This document shows positions 34,460-42,256 of a DNA stretch of 64,000 nucleotides, piece by piece. The translations under genes and the position numbers were made by a program. The DNA is from Pseudomonadota bacterium (GTDB lineage: Bacteria; Pseudomonadota; Alphaproteobacteria; Rhizobiales; Xanthobacteraceae): the NCBI GenBank assembly GCA_018242205.1, contig JAFECJ010000001.1, positions 157,735-221,734 on the forward strand. Direction: 5' to 3'. Under the pieces are notes generated by a model that saw nothing but the letters and a program-made list of their open reading frames with translations, had not been told where the DNA came from and made no database searches. Every line of letters starts with the position of its first letter. Positions within the stretch are counted from its first letter, which is position 1.

Positions 34460-34596
34460 TTATGTGAGACCGGGATGGCCTCGCTGACATGGTTCGGCCC
34501 GGCCGCCAGCAGGTAATCCGTCAGAACTCGGCCGGCCGCGAACGATAGGATGATGACGCCGGACAACGCGACGATGGCGAGAACGTGCACGCGCAT
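34456..34596 (-). CDS. 46-residue single-span membrane peptide
   Basis: Reading the minus strand from ATG 34596 gives MRVHVLAIVALSGVIILSFA and then a short tail that ends IPVSHK. Residues 4-21 form one membrane helix. TTGGAAATTGGA stands just before the ATG. It lies immediately upstream of the MetE-like operon on the same strand, and its stop overlaps the palindromic operator. The function is unknown; it could be a leader gene or an independent membrane peptide. Confidence 0.5.
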   Translation of the reverse strand: MRVHVLAIVALSGVIILSFAAGRVLTDYLLAAGPNHVSEAIPVSHK

Positions 34597-34712
34597 TCCA
34601 ATTTCCAAGGCATTCAAGTGGATCGCGCAAAAGTAGCACGGGTTGTGTTTTCATTCAATTAAAGGTTGTGGCGGTATGGTGTTAAAAGACGTTTGCAATG
34701 CGCCCAAATCGA

Positions 34713-34739
34713 AAGCGGCGCCCCACCGGAGCGCCGCTT
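34713..34739 (-). terminator. Likely terminator after fliJ
   Basis: A 9-bp stem AAGCGGCGC/GCGCCGCTT is followed on the minus strand by TTTCGATTTG, a weak T-run. It lies 37 bp after the fliJ stop. Confidence 0.5.
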
Positions 34740-34775
34740 CTGAGACGTGATGCCGTTTGTCGAAAGTGAAAACGA

Positions 34776-35198
34776 TCAGGCGTGCGCGCCGCCGGCCGTG
34801 AAACGCATCGTGGCGATGCGGTCGAGTTCCTGCTGCTCGCGGGCGTTCTGCTCGGCGCGGTCGCGTTCCTTGTCGCGCTCGTCGAGCATCTCGACCTTCT
34901 TCAATTCCTCGAAAGCCTCGCCGAGCGCCGCCTTGGCGTCGTCGAGCTGGCCCTTGAGCTCTTCGGCCGAGCGCTTGAGGTTCTCGCGCCGGGTCATCGC
35001 CGCCTTGGCGTAGGTCGGATAGGCGAAATGGCCGGGATCGTGGATGCCGGCGCGGTCCTGCTCGAGACGGATTTCGCGGTCGAGTTCTCCGGCAATGCGG
35101 TCGAACTCGGCCATCATCGCCTCGATCTGGGCGACCTTGCGCCGTTTCTCGTCGACCTGAAACTTCTTCAGGCGAATAAGGGTTTCGCGTGACTTCAT
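34776..35198 (-). CDS. fliJ: Flagellar export chaperone FliJ
   Basis: The 140-residue product is almost wholly helical and highly charged (RLKKFQVDEKRRKVAQIEAMM, RRENLKRSAEELKGQLDDAKAAL), as expected of the FliJ coiled coil that fits into the FliI hexamer. It follows fliI on the same strand after 168 bp. The ATG at 35198 (MKSRETLIRLKKF) is preferred over longer starts. Confidence 0.88.
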   Translation of the reverse strand: MKSRETLIRLKKFQVDEKRRKVAQIEAMMAEFDRIAGELDREIRLEQDRAGIHDPGHFAYPTYAKAAMTRRENLKRSAEELKGQLDDAKAALGEAFEELKKVEMLDERDKERDRAEQNAREQQELDRIATMRFTAGGAHA

Positions 35199-35366
35199 CG
35201 ACTCTGTACTCCCCCGAAGCCCCGAATGACGGGCTCGACGCGGCCATACACGCTGCCGCCCAGGCACGCCTCGGACCGTCCAGTTGCGCGACTGTGGGCC
35301 AATATCGTTAGTTTTCGGTTTCCAGAATCGATCATTTCCGGCGCACCCGGGGTTAATCGCGGCTTA

Positions 35367-36689
35367 TCAGGGCGCCGCCGGGCGGCCGACGATCTGTTCC
35401 AGCATCTGATAGCCCTCGATGAGGCTGGTCGCCTCGTCCTTGCCCTGGGTGAGGAACGCCTCGAGCGGCTTGTGCAGGCCGATCGCCTCGTCGACGTCGG
35501 GCGACGAACCGGGACGATAGGCGCCCAAGCGGATCAGTTCCTCCATGTCCGAATAGGTCGCCATCACTTCGCGGGCACGCTTGATCACCGGCAAGAAGTT
35601 CGGATCGGCCGAACGCGGCATGGTGCGCGACACCGACTTGAGCACGTTGATCGCCGGATAGCGGCCGCGCTCGGCGATGGCGCGCTCCATGACGATGTGA
35701 CCATCGAGAATGCCGCGCACCGCGTCGGCCACTGGCTCATTGTGGTCGTCGCCGTCGACCAGCACGGTGAAGATGCCGGTGATGGTGCCCTGGTCGCTGG
35801 TGCCGGGTCCGGCGCGCTCCAGCAACCGCGGCAGTTCGGTGAACACGGTCGGCGTATAGCCCTTGGCGGTCGGCGGTTCGCCGGCCGACAGACCGATCTC
35901 GCGCTGCGCCATGGCAAAGCGCGTCACCGAATCCATCATCGCCAGCACGTCCTTGCCCTCGTCACGGAAATATTCGGCGATCGACATGGTCAGGTAAGCG
36001 GCCTGGCGGCGCATCAGCGCCGGCTCGTCCGAGGTCGAGACCACGACCACCGAGCGCTTGAGGCCCTCCTCGCCAAGATCGTCCTGCAGGAACTCCTGCA
36101 CCTCGCGGCCGCGTTCGCCGATCAGGCCAATGACCGACACGTCGGCCGACACGTTCTTGGCCAGCATCGACAGCAGCACCGACTTGCCGACGCCGGAGCC
36201 GGCGAAGATACCCATGCGCTGGCCGCGGCAGACGGTGAGGAAGGTGTTGAGTACGCGGACGCCGAGATCGAGCGGCGCGCCGACCCGATTACGCGAATGC
36301 GCCGGCGGCGGCGCGTTGCGGAACTGATAGGGCGAGGCGCCGGCCTGCAGCGGGCCCTTGCCATCGATCGGTTCGCCCAGCGCATTGACGACGCGGCCGA
36401 GCCAGGCCTCGGACGGTCTGACACTCATCGCCGACGACGACACCAGCGCCCGGCAGCCGCGGCGCACGCCCTCCAGCGGGGCGAACGGCATCGCCAGCGC
36501 CAGCTTGCCGGAGAAACCGACGATTTCGCAGGGCACCGGGCCGTTGCCGCCCTCGATGGTCAGCCGCGAACCGACCGACATGGCGTATAGCGGGCCGGCC
36601 ACCTCGACCATCAGGCCACGTACGCCGACGACTCGGCCGTAGATCTCGACGCCATCGATATCGCGAATCTGTTCGGCCAAAGCCTTCAT
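35367..36689 (-). CDS. fliI: Flagellar export ATPase FliI
   Basis: FliI is the ATPase that helps unfold and feed proteins into the flagellar export gate. The 440-residue product has Walker A GSGVGKS (near residue 170), the segment [14 protein letters not shown], and the type III ATPase signature [11 protein letters not shown]. Length fits the family. It is divergent from ctrA, with a candidate CtrA box 135 bp upstream of its start. Its partners FliH, FlhA and FliN are encoded in the left part of the window. Confidence 0.96.
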   Translation of the reverse strand: MKALAEQIRDIDGVEIYGRVVGVRGLMVEVAGPLYAMSVGSRLTIEGGNGPVPCEIVGFSGKLALAMPFAPLEGVRRGCRALVSSSAMSVRPSEAWLGRVVNALGEPIDGKGPLQAGASPYQFRNAPPPAHSRNRVGAPLDLGVRVLNTFLTVCRGQRMGIFAGSGVGKSVLLSMLAKNVSADVSVIGLIGERGREVQEFLQDDLGEEGLKRSVVVVSTSDEPALMRRQAAYLTMSIAEYFRDEGKDVLAMMDSVTRFAMAQREIGLSAGEPPTAKGYTPTVFTELPRLLERAGPGTSDQGTITGIFTVLVDGDDHNEPVADAVRGILDGHIVMERAIAERGRYPAINVLKSVSRTMPRSADPNFLPVIKRAREVMATYSDMEELIRLGAYRPGSSPDVDEAIGLHKPLEAFLTQGKDEATSLIEGYQMLEQIVGRPAAP

Positions 36690-37180
36690 GGGTCGGCTTT
36701 CATCGTCTGTGCGGTCCCGCGCGGCGACCGGCGCCTTTACCTCTAGGGCACCGGGAACCCGCCGGACCGGCGCGCCAAAAACGCCGTAAACCTGACCTTA
36801 GGCTTACCGGACGACCGGGCTCATTAACTCGGTGTTTACCCGGGTCGTTAATCATTGGGTCATCGTCCGCCGGACGAACCTTGGGACCTTTTGCGACGAT
36901 TCGCCCAGCACAATGCGGTACGGGCGCCAATCGTCAGTGTCGGTTGAACCGACGGATGAACCGGAGCACGAAGCGGGTCGTGGCTAAAAAACCACTCGGC
37001 AGCAAGACTTTAGGGCGATTCGGCGCGTCTGCGCCAGCTTCCGCTTGCGCGCCGGAATCAGGTTTTGTTAACCATGTCCGAATAGTGTCGAATCGGTTTG
37101 TCCCACCGCGTTTTTTTCAAGAACTCGCCGCCCAAGCGGCGCTGACCTTAAGCCCGGAAGCGGCGAGATAGGGGACTTCA
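36690..37180. other. fliI-ctrA divergent regulatory region
   Basis: These 491 bp hold no credible gene. They contain a CtrA-like site at 36824 and four GANTC sites at 36898, 37017, 37055 and 37090, the target of the CcrM methylase. In Caulobacter the ctrA promoters respond to CtrA itself and to GANTC methylation, so this layout suggests similar control. Confidence 0.6.
36824..36839. promoter_or_regulatory. Candidate CtrA box between fliI and ctrA
   Basis: TTAAC-TCGGTG-TTTAC differs by one base from TTAAC-N6-TTAAC. It could serve fliI, ctrA autoregulation, or both. Confidence 0.5.
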
Positions 37181-37882
37181 ATGCGCGTTCTACTCATAGA
37201 AGATGACAGCGCGACCGCTCAATCCATTGAGCTGATGCTGAAATCCGAGAGTTTCAACGTCTACACCACCGATCTCGGTGAGGAAGGCGTCGACCTCGGC
37301 AAGCTCTACGATTACGACATTATCCTCCTCGACCTGAACCTCCCCGACATGTCGGGTTTCGAGGTTCTCCGGTCGCTGCGGGTTTCCAAGGTCAAGACCC
37401 CGATCCTGATCCTCTCCGGCCTCGCCGGCATCGAGGACAAGGTCAAGGGCCTCGGCTTCGGCGCCGACGACTACATGACCAAGCCGTTCCACAAGGACGA
37501 GCTGATCGCCCGCATCCACGCCATCGTCCGCCGCTCCAAGGGCCACGCCCAGTCGGTCATCAACACCGGCGACCTGGTGGTCAACCTCGACACCAAGACC
37601 GTCGAGGTCAACGGCCAGCGCGTGCACCTCACGGGCAAGGAATACCAGATGCTCGAGCTGCTCTCCCTGCGCAAAGGGACGACGCTCACCAAGGAGATGT
37701 TCCTCAACCATCTCTACGGCGGCATGGACGAGCCGGAACTCAAGATCATCGATGTCTTCATCTGCAAGCTGCGCAAGAAGCTGGCGAACGCGTCGGACGG
37801 CAAGAACTACATCGAGACCGTCTGGGGCCGCGGCTACGTGTTGCGCGAGCCGAGCGAAGCCGACGAGCGGATCCCCGCTTAA
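37181..37882 (+). CDS. ctrA: Cell-cycle response regulator CtrA
   Basis: CtrA is the master transcription regulator of the alphaproteobacterial cell cycle. The 233-residue protein has a receiver domain with the acidic pair ED (7-9), phospho-site Asp-51 (IILLDLNLP) and Lys in MTKPFHK, and an OmpR-type winged helix at about 125-225 ([26 protein letters not shown] and [12 protein letters not shown]). The C-terminus ends in Pro-Ala rather than the Ala-Ala known for ClpXP turnover in Caulobacter. Phosphate should come through ChpT, encoded at 52496-53131. Confidence 0.97.
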   Translation: MRVLLIEDDSATAQSIELMLKSESFNVYTTDLGEEGVDLGKLYDYDIILLDLNLPDMSGFEVLRSLRVSKVKTPILILSGLAGIEDKVKGLGFGADDYMTKPFHKDELIARIHAIVRRSKGHAQSVINTGDLVVNLDTKTVEVNGQRVHLTGKEYQMLELLSLRKGTTLTKEMFLNHLYGGMDEPELKIIDVFICKLRKKLANASDGKNYIETVWGRGYVLREPSEADERIPA

Positions 37883-37910
37883 GCGTTACCCCTCCAAGAG
37901 GGCGACATAA

Positions 37911-37936
37911 AAAACCCCGCCGTCAGGCGGGGTTTT
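37911..37936. terminator. Bidirectional terminator between ctrA and cytochrome b561 gene
   Basis: The perfect stem AAAACCCCGCC-gtca-GGCGGGGTTTT is flanked by A on one side and T on the other, so it can end transcripts from both converging genes. Confidence 0.9.
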
Positions 37937-37959
37937 TGTTTTGGCGGTGCCGCTGCCCA

Positions 37960-38523
37960 TTACGGCGCCCGCTTGCGGCCGGTGACCATCGCTTTGACCA
38001 GATTTTCCCGGTGCTCGAAGCTGGCGATCAGCACGCCGATCACGTGGAACACGACCAGGCCGATGGTCAGGTTGGCGAAGGCCTCGTGGATGCCCTCGAG
38101 CACCTTGGAGCCCCAATAGGCATCGGTCGTCATCAGGTAGCCGGTGATGCAGCTCCCGGTGATCATGACGAGCAGCGCCACGATCATCGCACCGCCCGCC
38201 GGATTGTGTCCGATATAGCGCGGCGCCCGGAACAGCGCGACGTCGCGCAGATAGGTTAGCGTTTCGCGCGGCGAGCGCACGAAGTTCGAGAACCGGGCAT
38301 GCGCCGGCCCGATCAGGCCCCAGATCACGCGAAAGGTCACCAGGCCGGCGATCGTATAGCCGGCGGCGATGTGCACCGTCTCGACGTCGTCGCCGGTGGC
38401 GTAGGCGACGAGAAACAAGGTCGCCAGTGACCAGTGAAACACCCGCACCAGCGGGTCCCAGACTTTCACGGTCGCCGGCGGCGTAACGCCGCCGACTTCC
38501 ACGAGTTGATTGGTTGCGCTCAT
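37960..38523 (-). CDS. Cytochrome b561-family protein
   Basis: The 187-residue protein has four membrane helices and the heme-ligand His residues expected of the b561 family (VFHWSLATLFLVAY, VETVHIAAGYTIAGL, EGIHEAFANLTIGLVVFHVIGV). Such small cytochromes pass electrons across the inner membrane, often to or from periplasmic partners. The ATG at 38523 lies 10 bp after the PepSY gene, so the two form one operon under the box at 38872. Confidence 0.92.
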   Translation of the reverse strand: MSATNQLVEVGGVTPPATVKVWDPLVRVFHWSLATLFLVAYATGDDVETVHIAAGYTIAGLVTFRVIWGLIGPAHARFSNFVRSPRETLTYLRDVALFRAPRYIGHNPAGGAMIVALLVMITGSCITGYLMTTDAYWGSKVLEGIHEAFANLTIGLVVFHVIGVLIASFEHRENLVKAMVTGRKRAP

Positions 38524-38533
38524 GATCCGCGCC

Positions 38534-38809
38534 TTAGTCCTGGCCGACGATCTGACCGTTGGTCGGATCGAGGAACAATTCGACGCGCTTGCCGGCCTTG
38601 TCGACGGCGTAGAATTCGCCGCACGCCTTGGCGAGCTTGGCCTTACGCACCTGGTAGCCCTGGCCTTCGAGCTTGGTCTGGAGCTGCTGCATCGACAGCC
38701 ACTGGCTCTCCGGCGCGTTGGTGCAGGGCCGGCCCAGGCTGCCGGCATAGGCGGCGCCCGACGCGCCCAGGATCGCGGCGGCGGCGGTGAGAATGACGAG
38801 CTTGCGCAT
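38534..38809 (-). CDS. Periplasmic PepSY-domain protein
   Basis: The 91-residue product has a signal peptide (MRKLVILTAAAAILGASGAAYA) and one PepSY-like domain, with WLSMQQLQTKLEGQGYQVRKAK and FYAVDKAGKRVELFLDPTNGQIV. Two Cys (GRPCTNAP, AKACGEF) could form a disulfide. PepSY domains inhibit or sense in the periplasm. GGAGA precedes the ATG at 38809. It heads the operon with cytochrome b561. Confidence 0.85.
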   Translation of the reverse strand: MRKLVILTAAAAILGASGAAYAGSLGRPCTNAPESQWLSMQQLQTKLEGQGYQVRKAKLAKACGEFYAVDKAGKRVELFLDPTNGQIVGQD

Positions 38810-38832
38810 CAGAATCTCCATCTGTTTCAACG

Positions 38833-38849
38833 GACCACACCGTGTGGTC
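38833..38849. promoter_or_regulatory. 17-bp palindrome in the 5' region of the PepSY-b561 operon
   Basis: GACCACAC-c-GTGTGGTC lies between the 43-bp box and the start codon at 38809. It could be an operator or an mRNA hairpin. Confidence 0.5.
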
Positions 38850-38871
38850 GATGGCGCCACTCTGCCCGAGA

Positions 38872-38914
38872 GCCGCTGACCGCCGCCTGTTGAGCGATGT
38901 CAGCAAATTGTCAG
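38872..38914. promoter_or_regulatory. 43-bp regulatory box, copy A
   Basis: This stretch matches 39313-39355 at 37 of 43 positions. It holds TGTTGA, TGTCAG and TGTCAG starting at 38888, 38898 and 38909, a 10-11 bp direct-repeat spacing typical of OmpR/PhoB-family sites. It ends 63 bp before the PepSY start at 38809. Confidence 0.7.
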
Positions 38915-38937
38915 CCTTGGAATGGCGCCGGCCGACA

Positions 38938-38969
38938 ATGAAAACGGGCCGGCATCGCCTGCCGGCCCG
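38938..38969 (-). terminator. Intrinsic terminator of the small Asp-rich secreted gene
   Basis: A 10-bp stem CGGGCCGGCA/TGCCGGCCCG (38945-38969) is followed on the minus strand by TTTTCATT. It ends the gene at 38998-39249. Confidence 0.8.
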
Positions 38970-38997
38970 CTTCGGTCGCGAGATCTGTCAGCGCCGT

Positions 38998-39249
38998 TCA
39001 GTCGTGATCGTAGCGCTGATGGCTGTCGCGGCGGCCGTCGCCGTCGTAGTCGCGCAGGTCGGTATTGTCGCGCTTGTGCTTGTGCTCGGCGTAACGCGCT
39101 TGATGCCGGTCGCCACGGTGGTCGGCCCGGGCGTGCCCGGCTTGAGGCGCCCCCGACGCGGCAGCAACGCGCTCGGTGTTGCTGGCCTGCGCCACCGTGC
39201 CGAGTCCGATCAGAGCCGCCAGGGCGCCGAAAATGAGGGTCTTGCGCAT
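38998..39249 (-). CDS. Small secreted protein with an EF-hand-like Asp loop
   Basis: The 83-residue product has a signal peptide (MRKTLIFGALAALIGLGTVAQA) and a very charged mature part. Near the C-terminus it reads DLRDYDGDGRRDSHQRYDHD, in which D-x-D-G-D-G-x-x-D resembles a calcium-binding EF-hand loop. His and Asp are frequent throughout. No known family was recognised. It is divergent from the PepSY-response regulator operon and carries the same 43-bp box at the same distance as the other PepSY gene. Confidence 0.7.
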   Translation of the reverse strand: MRKTLIFGALAALIGLGTVAQASNTERVAAASGAPQAGHARADHRGDRHQARYAEHKHKRDNTDLRDYDGDGRRDSHQRYDHD

Positions 39250-39312
39250 AATCCGTCTCCTGCTTCGATGCGGGCCGGCCATTCGGCCCCGCCTGCCGCA
39301 TCCTGCGCCCTG

Positions 39313-39355
39313 GCCGCTGACGGACGCCTGTTGATCCATGTCAGCCAGTTGTCAG
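39313..39355. promoter_or_regulatory. 43-bp regulatory box, copy B
   Basis: Near-copy of 38872-38914 in the same orientation, with the same TGTTGA/TGTCAG/TGTCAG direct repeats. It lies 63 bp from the start at 39249 and 41 bp from the divergent PepSY start at 39397, so it could control both sides. Confidence 0.7.
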
Positions 39356-39396
39356 GTTGTCTCGCCCATGATGATGCTGCTCCCCATGGACCCCGG

Positions 39397-39729
39397 ATGA
39401 TGCGACTGCGCACCCATGCCAAGCTCCTGACAGCGGCTTTCGTCGCCACGGCCCTCGTCGTGGCGGCGCCGCTGGCGCATGGCCGGGACCGCGACGACCG
39501 GCAGCGCGACGAGGTGCGCCGCGCCGTCGAAGCCGGCGAAATCCGTTCGCTCGCGGATATCATCGCCGGCGTCCGCGACAAGCTGCCGGGTGAGGTTGCC
39601 GGTGTCGAAATCGAGCGCGAAGACGGTCACTGGATTTACGAATTCCGCGTCATCGACGGCAGCGGCCACCTCTTCGAAGTCTATATCGATGCCCGCACCG
39701 GCACCATCGAACGGATCAAGGAGAAGTGA
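39397..39729 (+). CDS. Periplasmic PepSY protein heading a two-component operon
   Basis: The 110-residue product has a signal peptide ending near AHGRD and a PepSY domain at about 40-108 (DEVRRAVEAGEIRSLADIIAGV, WIYEFRVIDGSGHLFEVYIDARTGTIERI). Its stop overlaps the start of the response regulator gene. In Sinorhizobium the small periplasmic FeuN restrains the kinase FeuQ and sits with feuPQ; this gene has the same kind of place and is a candidate for that role, though homology was not tested. Confidence 0.85.
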   Translation: MMRLRTHAKLLTAAFVATALVVAAPLAHGRDRDDRQRDEVRRAVEAGEIRSLADIIAGVRDKLPGEVAGVEIEREDGHWIYEFRVIDGSGHLFEVYIDARTGTIERIKEK

Positions 39730-40409
39730 TGCGTCTGCTTCTCGTCGAGGATGACGCGCGCATCGCCGCGGACATCGAACGGGCCCTCACCGCAGCCGGC
39801 TATGTCGTCGAGACCGCTCGCGACGGCGAGGACGCCTGGTTTCGCGGCGACACCGAAGACTACGGCGCGATCATTCTCGATCTCGGCCTGCCCGGCATGG
39901 ACGGGCTCGCGGTGCTCAAGCGCTGGCGCGCGGGTGGCCGGCAGATCCCGGTGCTGATTCTGACCGCGCGCGGCAGTTGGGCCGAACGCGTCGACGGCAT
40001 CGACGCCGGCGCCGACGATTATTTGCCGAAGCCGTTCCGCATGGAAGAGCTGCTGGCGCGGCTGCGCTCGATCGTGCGCCGTTCCGCCGGCCACGCTTCG
40101 TCCGTGCTCAGCGCCGGCGACATCACGCTCGACGAGCGCCAGATGAAAGTCAGCCTGCGCGGCGCGCCGGTCACGTTGTCGCCGCTCGAATATCGCGTCG
40201 TCAGTTATCTCTTGCGTCACAAGGGCCGCGTCGTCTCGCAGCACGAACTCGACGAGAATGTCTACGGGCCCAACGAGGATCACGACTCCAACGCGCTCGA
40301 AGTGTTGATCGGCCGCGTGCGCAAGAAGCTCGGCGCCGGCCTGATCGAGACCCGCCGCGGCTTCGGTTATATCGTGCCGGAATCCGCGCCAGGGGAATCG
40401 GCATCATGA
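39729..40409 (+). CDS. OmpR-family response regulator
   Basis: The 226-residue protein has a receiver domain (acidic pair ED at 8-9, phospho-site Asp-51 in AIILDLGLPG, Lys in LPKPFRME) and a winged-helix DNA-binding domain (LSPLEYRVVSYLLRHKGRVVS, ETRRGFGYIVP). It belongs to the PhoP/FeuP/QseB type. The ATG overlaps the PepSY stop, and the next gene overlaps its own stop by four bases. It is the obvious candidate to bind the 43-bp boxes. Confidence 0.93.
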   Translation: MRLLLVEDDARIAADIERALTAAGYVVETARDGEDAWFRGDTEDYGAIILDLGLPGMDGLAVLKRWRAGGRQIPVLILTARGSWAERVDGIDAGADDYLPKPFRMEELLARLRSIVRRSAGHASSVLSAGDITLDERQMKVSLRGAPVTLSPLEYRVVSYLLRHKGRVVSQHELDENVYGPNEDHDSNALEVLIGRVRKKLGAGLIETRRGFGYIVPESAPGESAS

Positions 40410-41758
40410 AGCTCGGCTCGCTGCGGCTGCGGCTGGTCGCCGGCGGCATGGTCGCGATCCTGGTTGCCCTGAGCATCGCCGGCTTCGGCCTGATCCTGCT
40501 GTTCCAGCGCCACGTCACCCGCACGCTGACCGACGATCTCGAAGTCCACCTCAAGCAGCTCATAGCCGGCATCGATGTCGGCCCGCAAGGCACGCTGACG
40601 ATCACGCGGCCGCCGGCCGATCCGCGCTTTGCCGATCCGCTGTCCGGGCTTTACTGGCAGGTCAGCGGCACCAATGGCCAGTTGCTGCGCTCGCGCTCGC
40701 TGTGGGACATGACGCTGAAACTGCCGGCCGACGAAATCGCGCATGGCGACATGCATCTGCATGAAGTGCCCGGCCCCGCCCGCTCGCGGCTGCTGGTCGC
40801 CGAACGCAGCATCGTGTTGTCGGCCGGCGGCGCCAAATCCACAGCGCGCATTGCGGTCGCCACCGATCTCGGCCGCGTCACCGCCGCCACCAAGGCGTTC
40901 GGCAAGGATCTCGCCATCGCGCTCGGCGTTCTCGGATTGGTTCTGGCGGCCGCGACATCGATCCAGGTTGGGCTCGGCCTGCGCCCGCTCGACAGCCTGC
41001 GCCGCGGCGTCGCCGATATCCGCGCCGGCCGGCGCCGCGATCTGCCGGCCTCGGTGCCGGTTGAGGTCCAGCCGCTGGTGGAGGAAGTCAACGCGCTCCT
41101 GGAAGCGCAGGCCGGCGAAATCGAACGCTCGCGTGGCCGCGCCGCCGATCTGGCTCATGGCCTGAAGACGCCGCTGGCGGCGCTCGCCGCCGACGTCGTG
41201 CGCTTGCGCGACAGCGGCCAGGACGCAGTCGCCAACGATATCGAGGCGATCGGCGAGGCGATGAGCCGGCACGTCGATCGCGAACTGGCGCGCGCCCGGG
41301 TCCGCGGCCGCGCCCGCTCGCACGCCGATGTCTCGACCGCGCTGGCGCCGCTCGTGCAGTCGCTGGTCGCGACGGTGGCGCGCACGCCGGCCGCGCAGCA
41401 TGTGTCGTTCGACATCGACATTCCCGATGACGCGCTGGCGCCATTCGATCGCACCGATCTCGCCGAGGTGCTCGGCAATCTCATCGAGAACGCCGTGCGT
41501 CACGCCCGTAGCCAGGTTCGCATTTCCGCCGATGCCGGCGCCGCCATTGTCGTCGAAGACGATGGCGCCGGCATTGCCGAGACTGAAATGGCGCGGGTGC
41601 TGCAACGCGGCGTTCGCCTCGACGAGCGCGGCGGCGCCGGTCTCGGGCTGTCCATCGTGCAGGACGTGCTCGCTGCCTATCGCTGGCGGCTGACGCTCGC
41701 GCGTTCCCCGCTCGGCGGCCTCAAGGCGAGCCTCGTGCCCGACGAAGCACTCGCCTGA
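40406..41758 (+). CDS. Sensor histidine kinase, PhoQ/FeuQ-like
   Basis: The 450-residue protein has two membrane helices (about 10-35 and 170-192) around a periplasmic sensor domain of about 130 residues, then HAMP-like sequence, the phospho-site His near residue 251 in DLAHGLKTPLAALAAD, and the ATPase boxes NLIENAVRHA, EDDGAGI and GAGLGLSIV. DLAHGLKTPL is typical of the PhoQ/FeuQ group. The PepSY protein made from the same operon probably acts on the periplasmic domain. Confidence 0.93.
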   Translation: MKLGSLRLRLVAGGMVAILVALSIAGFGLILLFQRHVTRTLTDDLEVHLKQLIAGIDVGPQGTLTITRPPADPRFADPLSGLYWQVSGTNGQLLRSRSLWDMTLKLPADEIAHGDMHLHEVPGPARSRLLVAERSIVLSAGGAKSTARIAVATDLGRVTAATKAFGKDLAIALGVLGLVLAAATSIQVGLGLRPLDSLRRGVADIRAGRRRDLPASVPVEVQPLVEEVNALLEAQAGEIERSRGRAADLAHGLKTPLAALAADVVRLRDSGQDAVANDIEAIGEAMSRHVDRELARARVRGRARSHADVSTALAPLVQSLVATVARTPAAQHVSFDIDIPDDALAPFDRTDLAEVLGNLIENAVRHARSQVRISADAGAAIVVEDDGAGIAETEMARVLQRGVRLDERGGAGLGLSIVQDVLAAYRWRLTLARSPLGGLKASLVPDEALA

Positions 41759-41769
41759 GCCAAGTAGCA

Positions 41770-41804
41770 AAATCCCCGACGCGCGGAGCGCCGGGGATTT
41801 GTTG
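41770..41804. terminator. Terminator between kinase gene and 41830 gene
   Basis: The stem AAATCCCCG/CGGGGATTT (41770-41778 with 41792-41800) is flanked by A and T residues. It serves the converging kinase gene and the small secreted gene. Confidence 0.75.
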
Positions 41805-41829
41805 TCCGGATCGGGCTGGCTGTCGTCGC

Positions 41830-42105
41830 TTAGTGCGACATGATGCCGACCATGCTGCGGTCGAACGCCATCATCAGTTTGCCGTCATGCATGAAGAACA
41901 CGGTGCCGCGCGGCACTTCCTGGGCGCGCGCCAGCACGTCGGCGGACGGCGTCTTCATCGGCGCCTGCAGCATCTTGCCGCTCATACCGACGAAATAAGC
42001 GTGGCCGGTGGCGAGGCCCCATTCGCTGGCATCGGAAGCGTAAGCGGCGGCGCCGAGCGACAATGCGAGGCCGGCCGCGATGGCAGTCTTGGTCAGGATC
42101 GACAT
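41830..42105 (-). CDS. Small secreted hypothetical protein
   Basis: The 91-residue product has a signal peptide (MSILTKTAIAAGLALSLGAAAYAS) and a short mature part with HAYFVGMSGKMLQAPM and GTVFFMHDGKLMMAFDRSM, rich in Met. Met-rich periplasmic proteins can bind copper, but this is only suggested by composition. AAGGA precedes the ATG at 42105. It is divergent from the peroxiredoxin gene. Confidence 0.72.
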   Translation of the reverse strand: MSILTKTAIAAGLALSLGAAAYASDASEWGLATGHAYFVGMSGKMLQAPMKTPSADVLARAQEVPRGTVFFMHDGKLMMAFDRSMVGIMSH

Positions 42106-42212
42106 GGTGTTGGTCCTTGTATCGAGGGGAAATCGCGAACCCGTCGCGACGTCATCGCTGGATGACGGCGCGGACCCTAGGGCGCCGCCGCCCGGTTGGA
42201 TAATGCCGAGAT

Positions 42213-42230
42213 GCTATGAATTCGATAGCC
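42213..42230. promoter_or_regulatory. Candidate LysR-type site before peroxiredoxin gene
   Basis: GCTAT-gaattcg-ATAGC(C) is an inverted repeat that includes a T-N11-A LysR box. The same arms and spacing (GGCTAT-N7-ATAGCC) occur at 44001-44019 next to the LysR gene. Confidence 0.6.
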
Positions 42231-42256
42231 GGACGAAACCGGCCGCCGTGCTATCA

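Noticed and set aside
34460..34654. 64-residue minus-strand reading frame
   Set aside because: It is Arg-rich and unlike a protein; the overlapping 46-residue frame at 34456-34596 has a ribosome site and a clean membrane helix.
35353..35367. TTAA-N7-TTAT, a CtrA-like site at the end of fliI
   Set aside because: It lacks the C after TTAA, overlaps the fliI stop and does not match as well as the three reported sites.
36881..37171. 96-residue plus-strand reading frame before ctrA
   Set aside because: It has no ribosome site and no recognisable features, and it covers the GANTC-rich promoter region.
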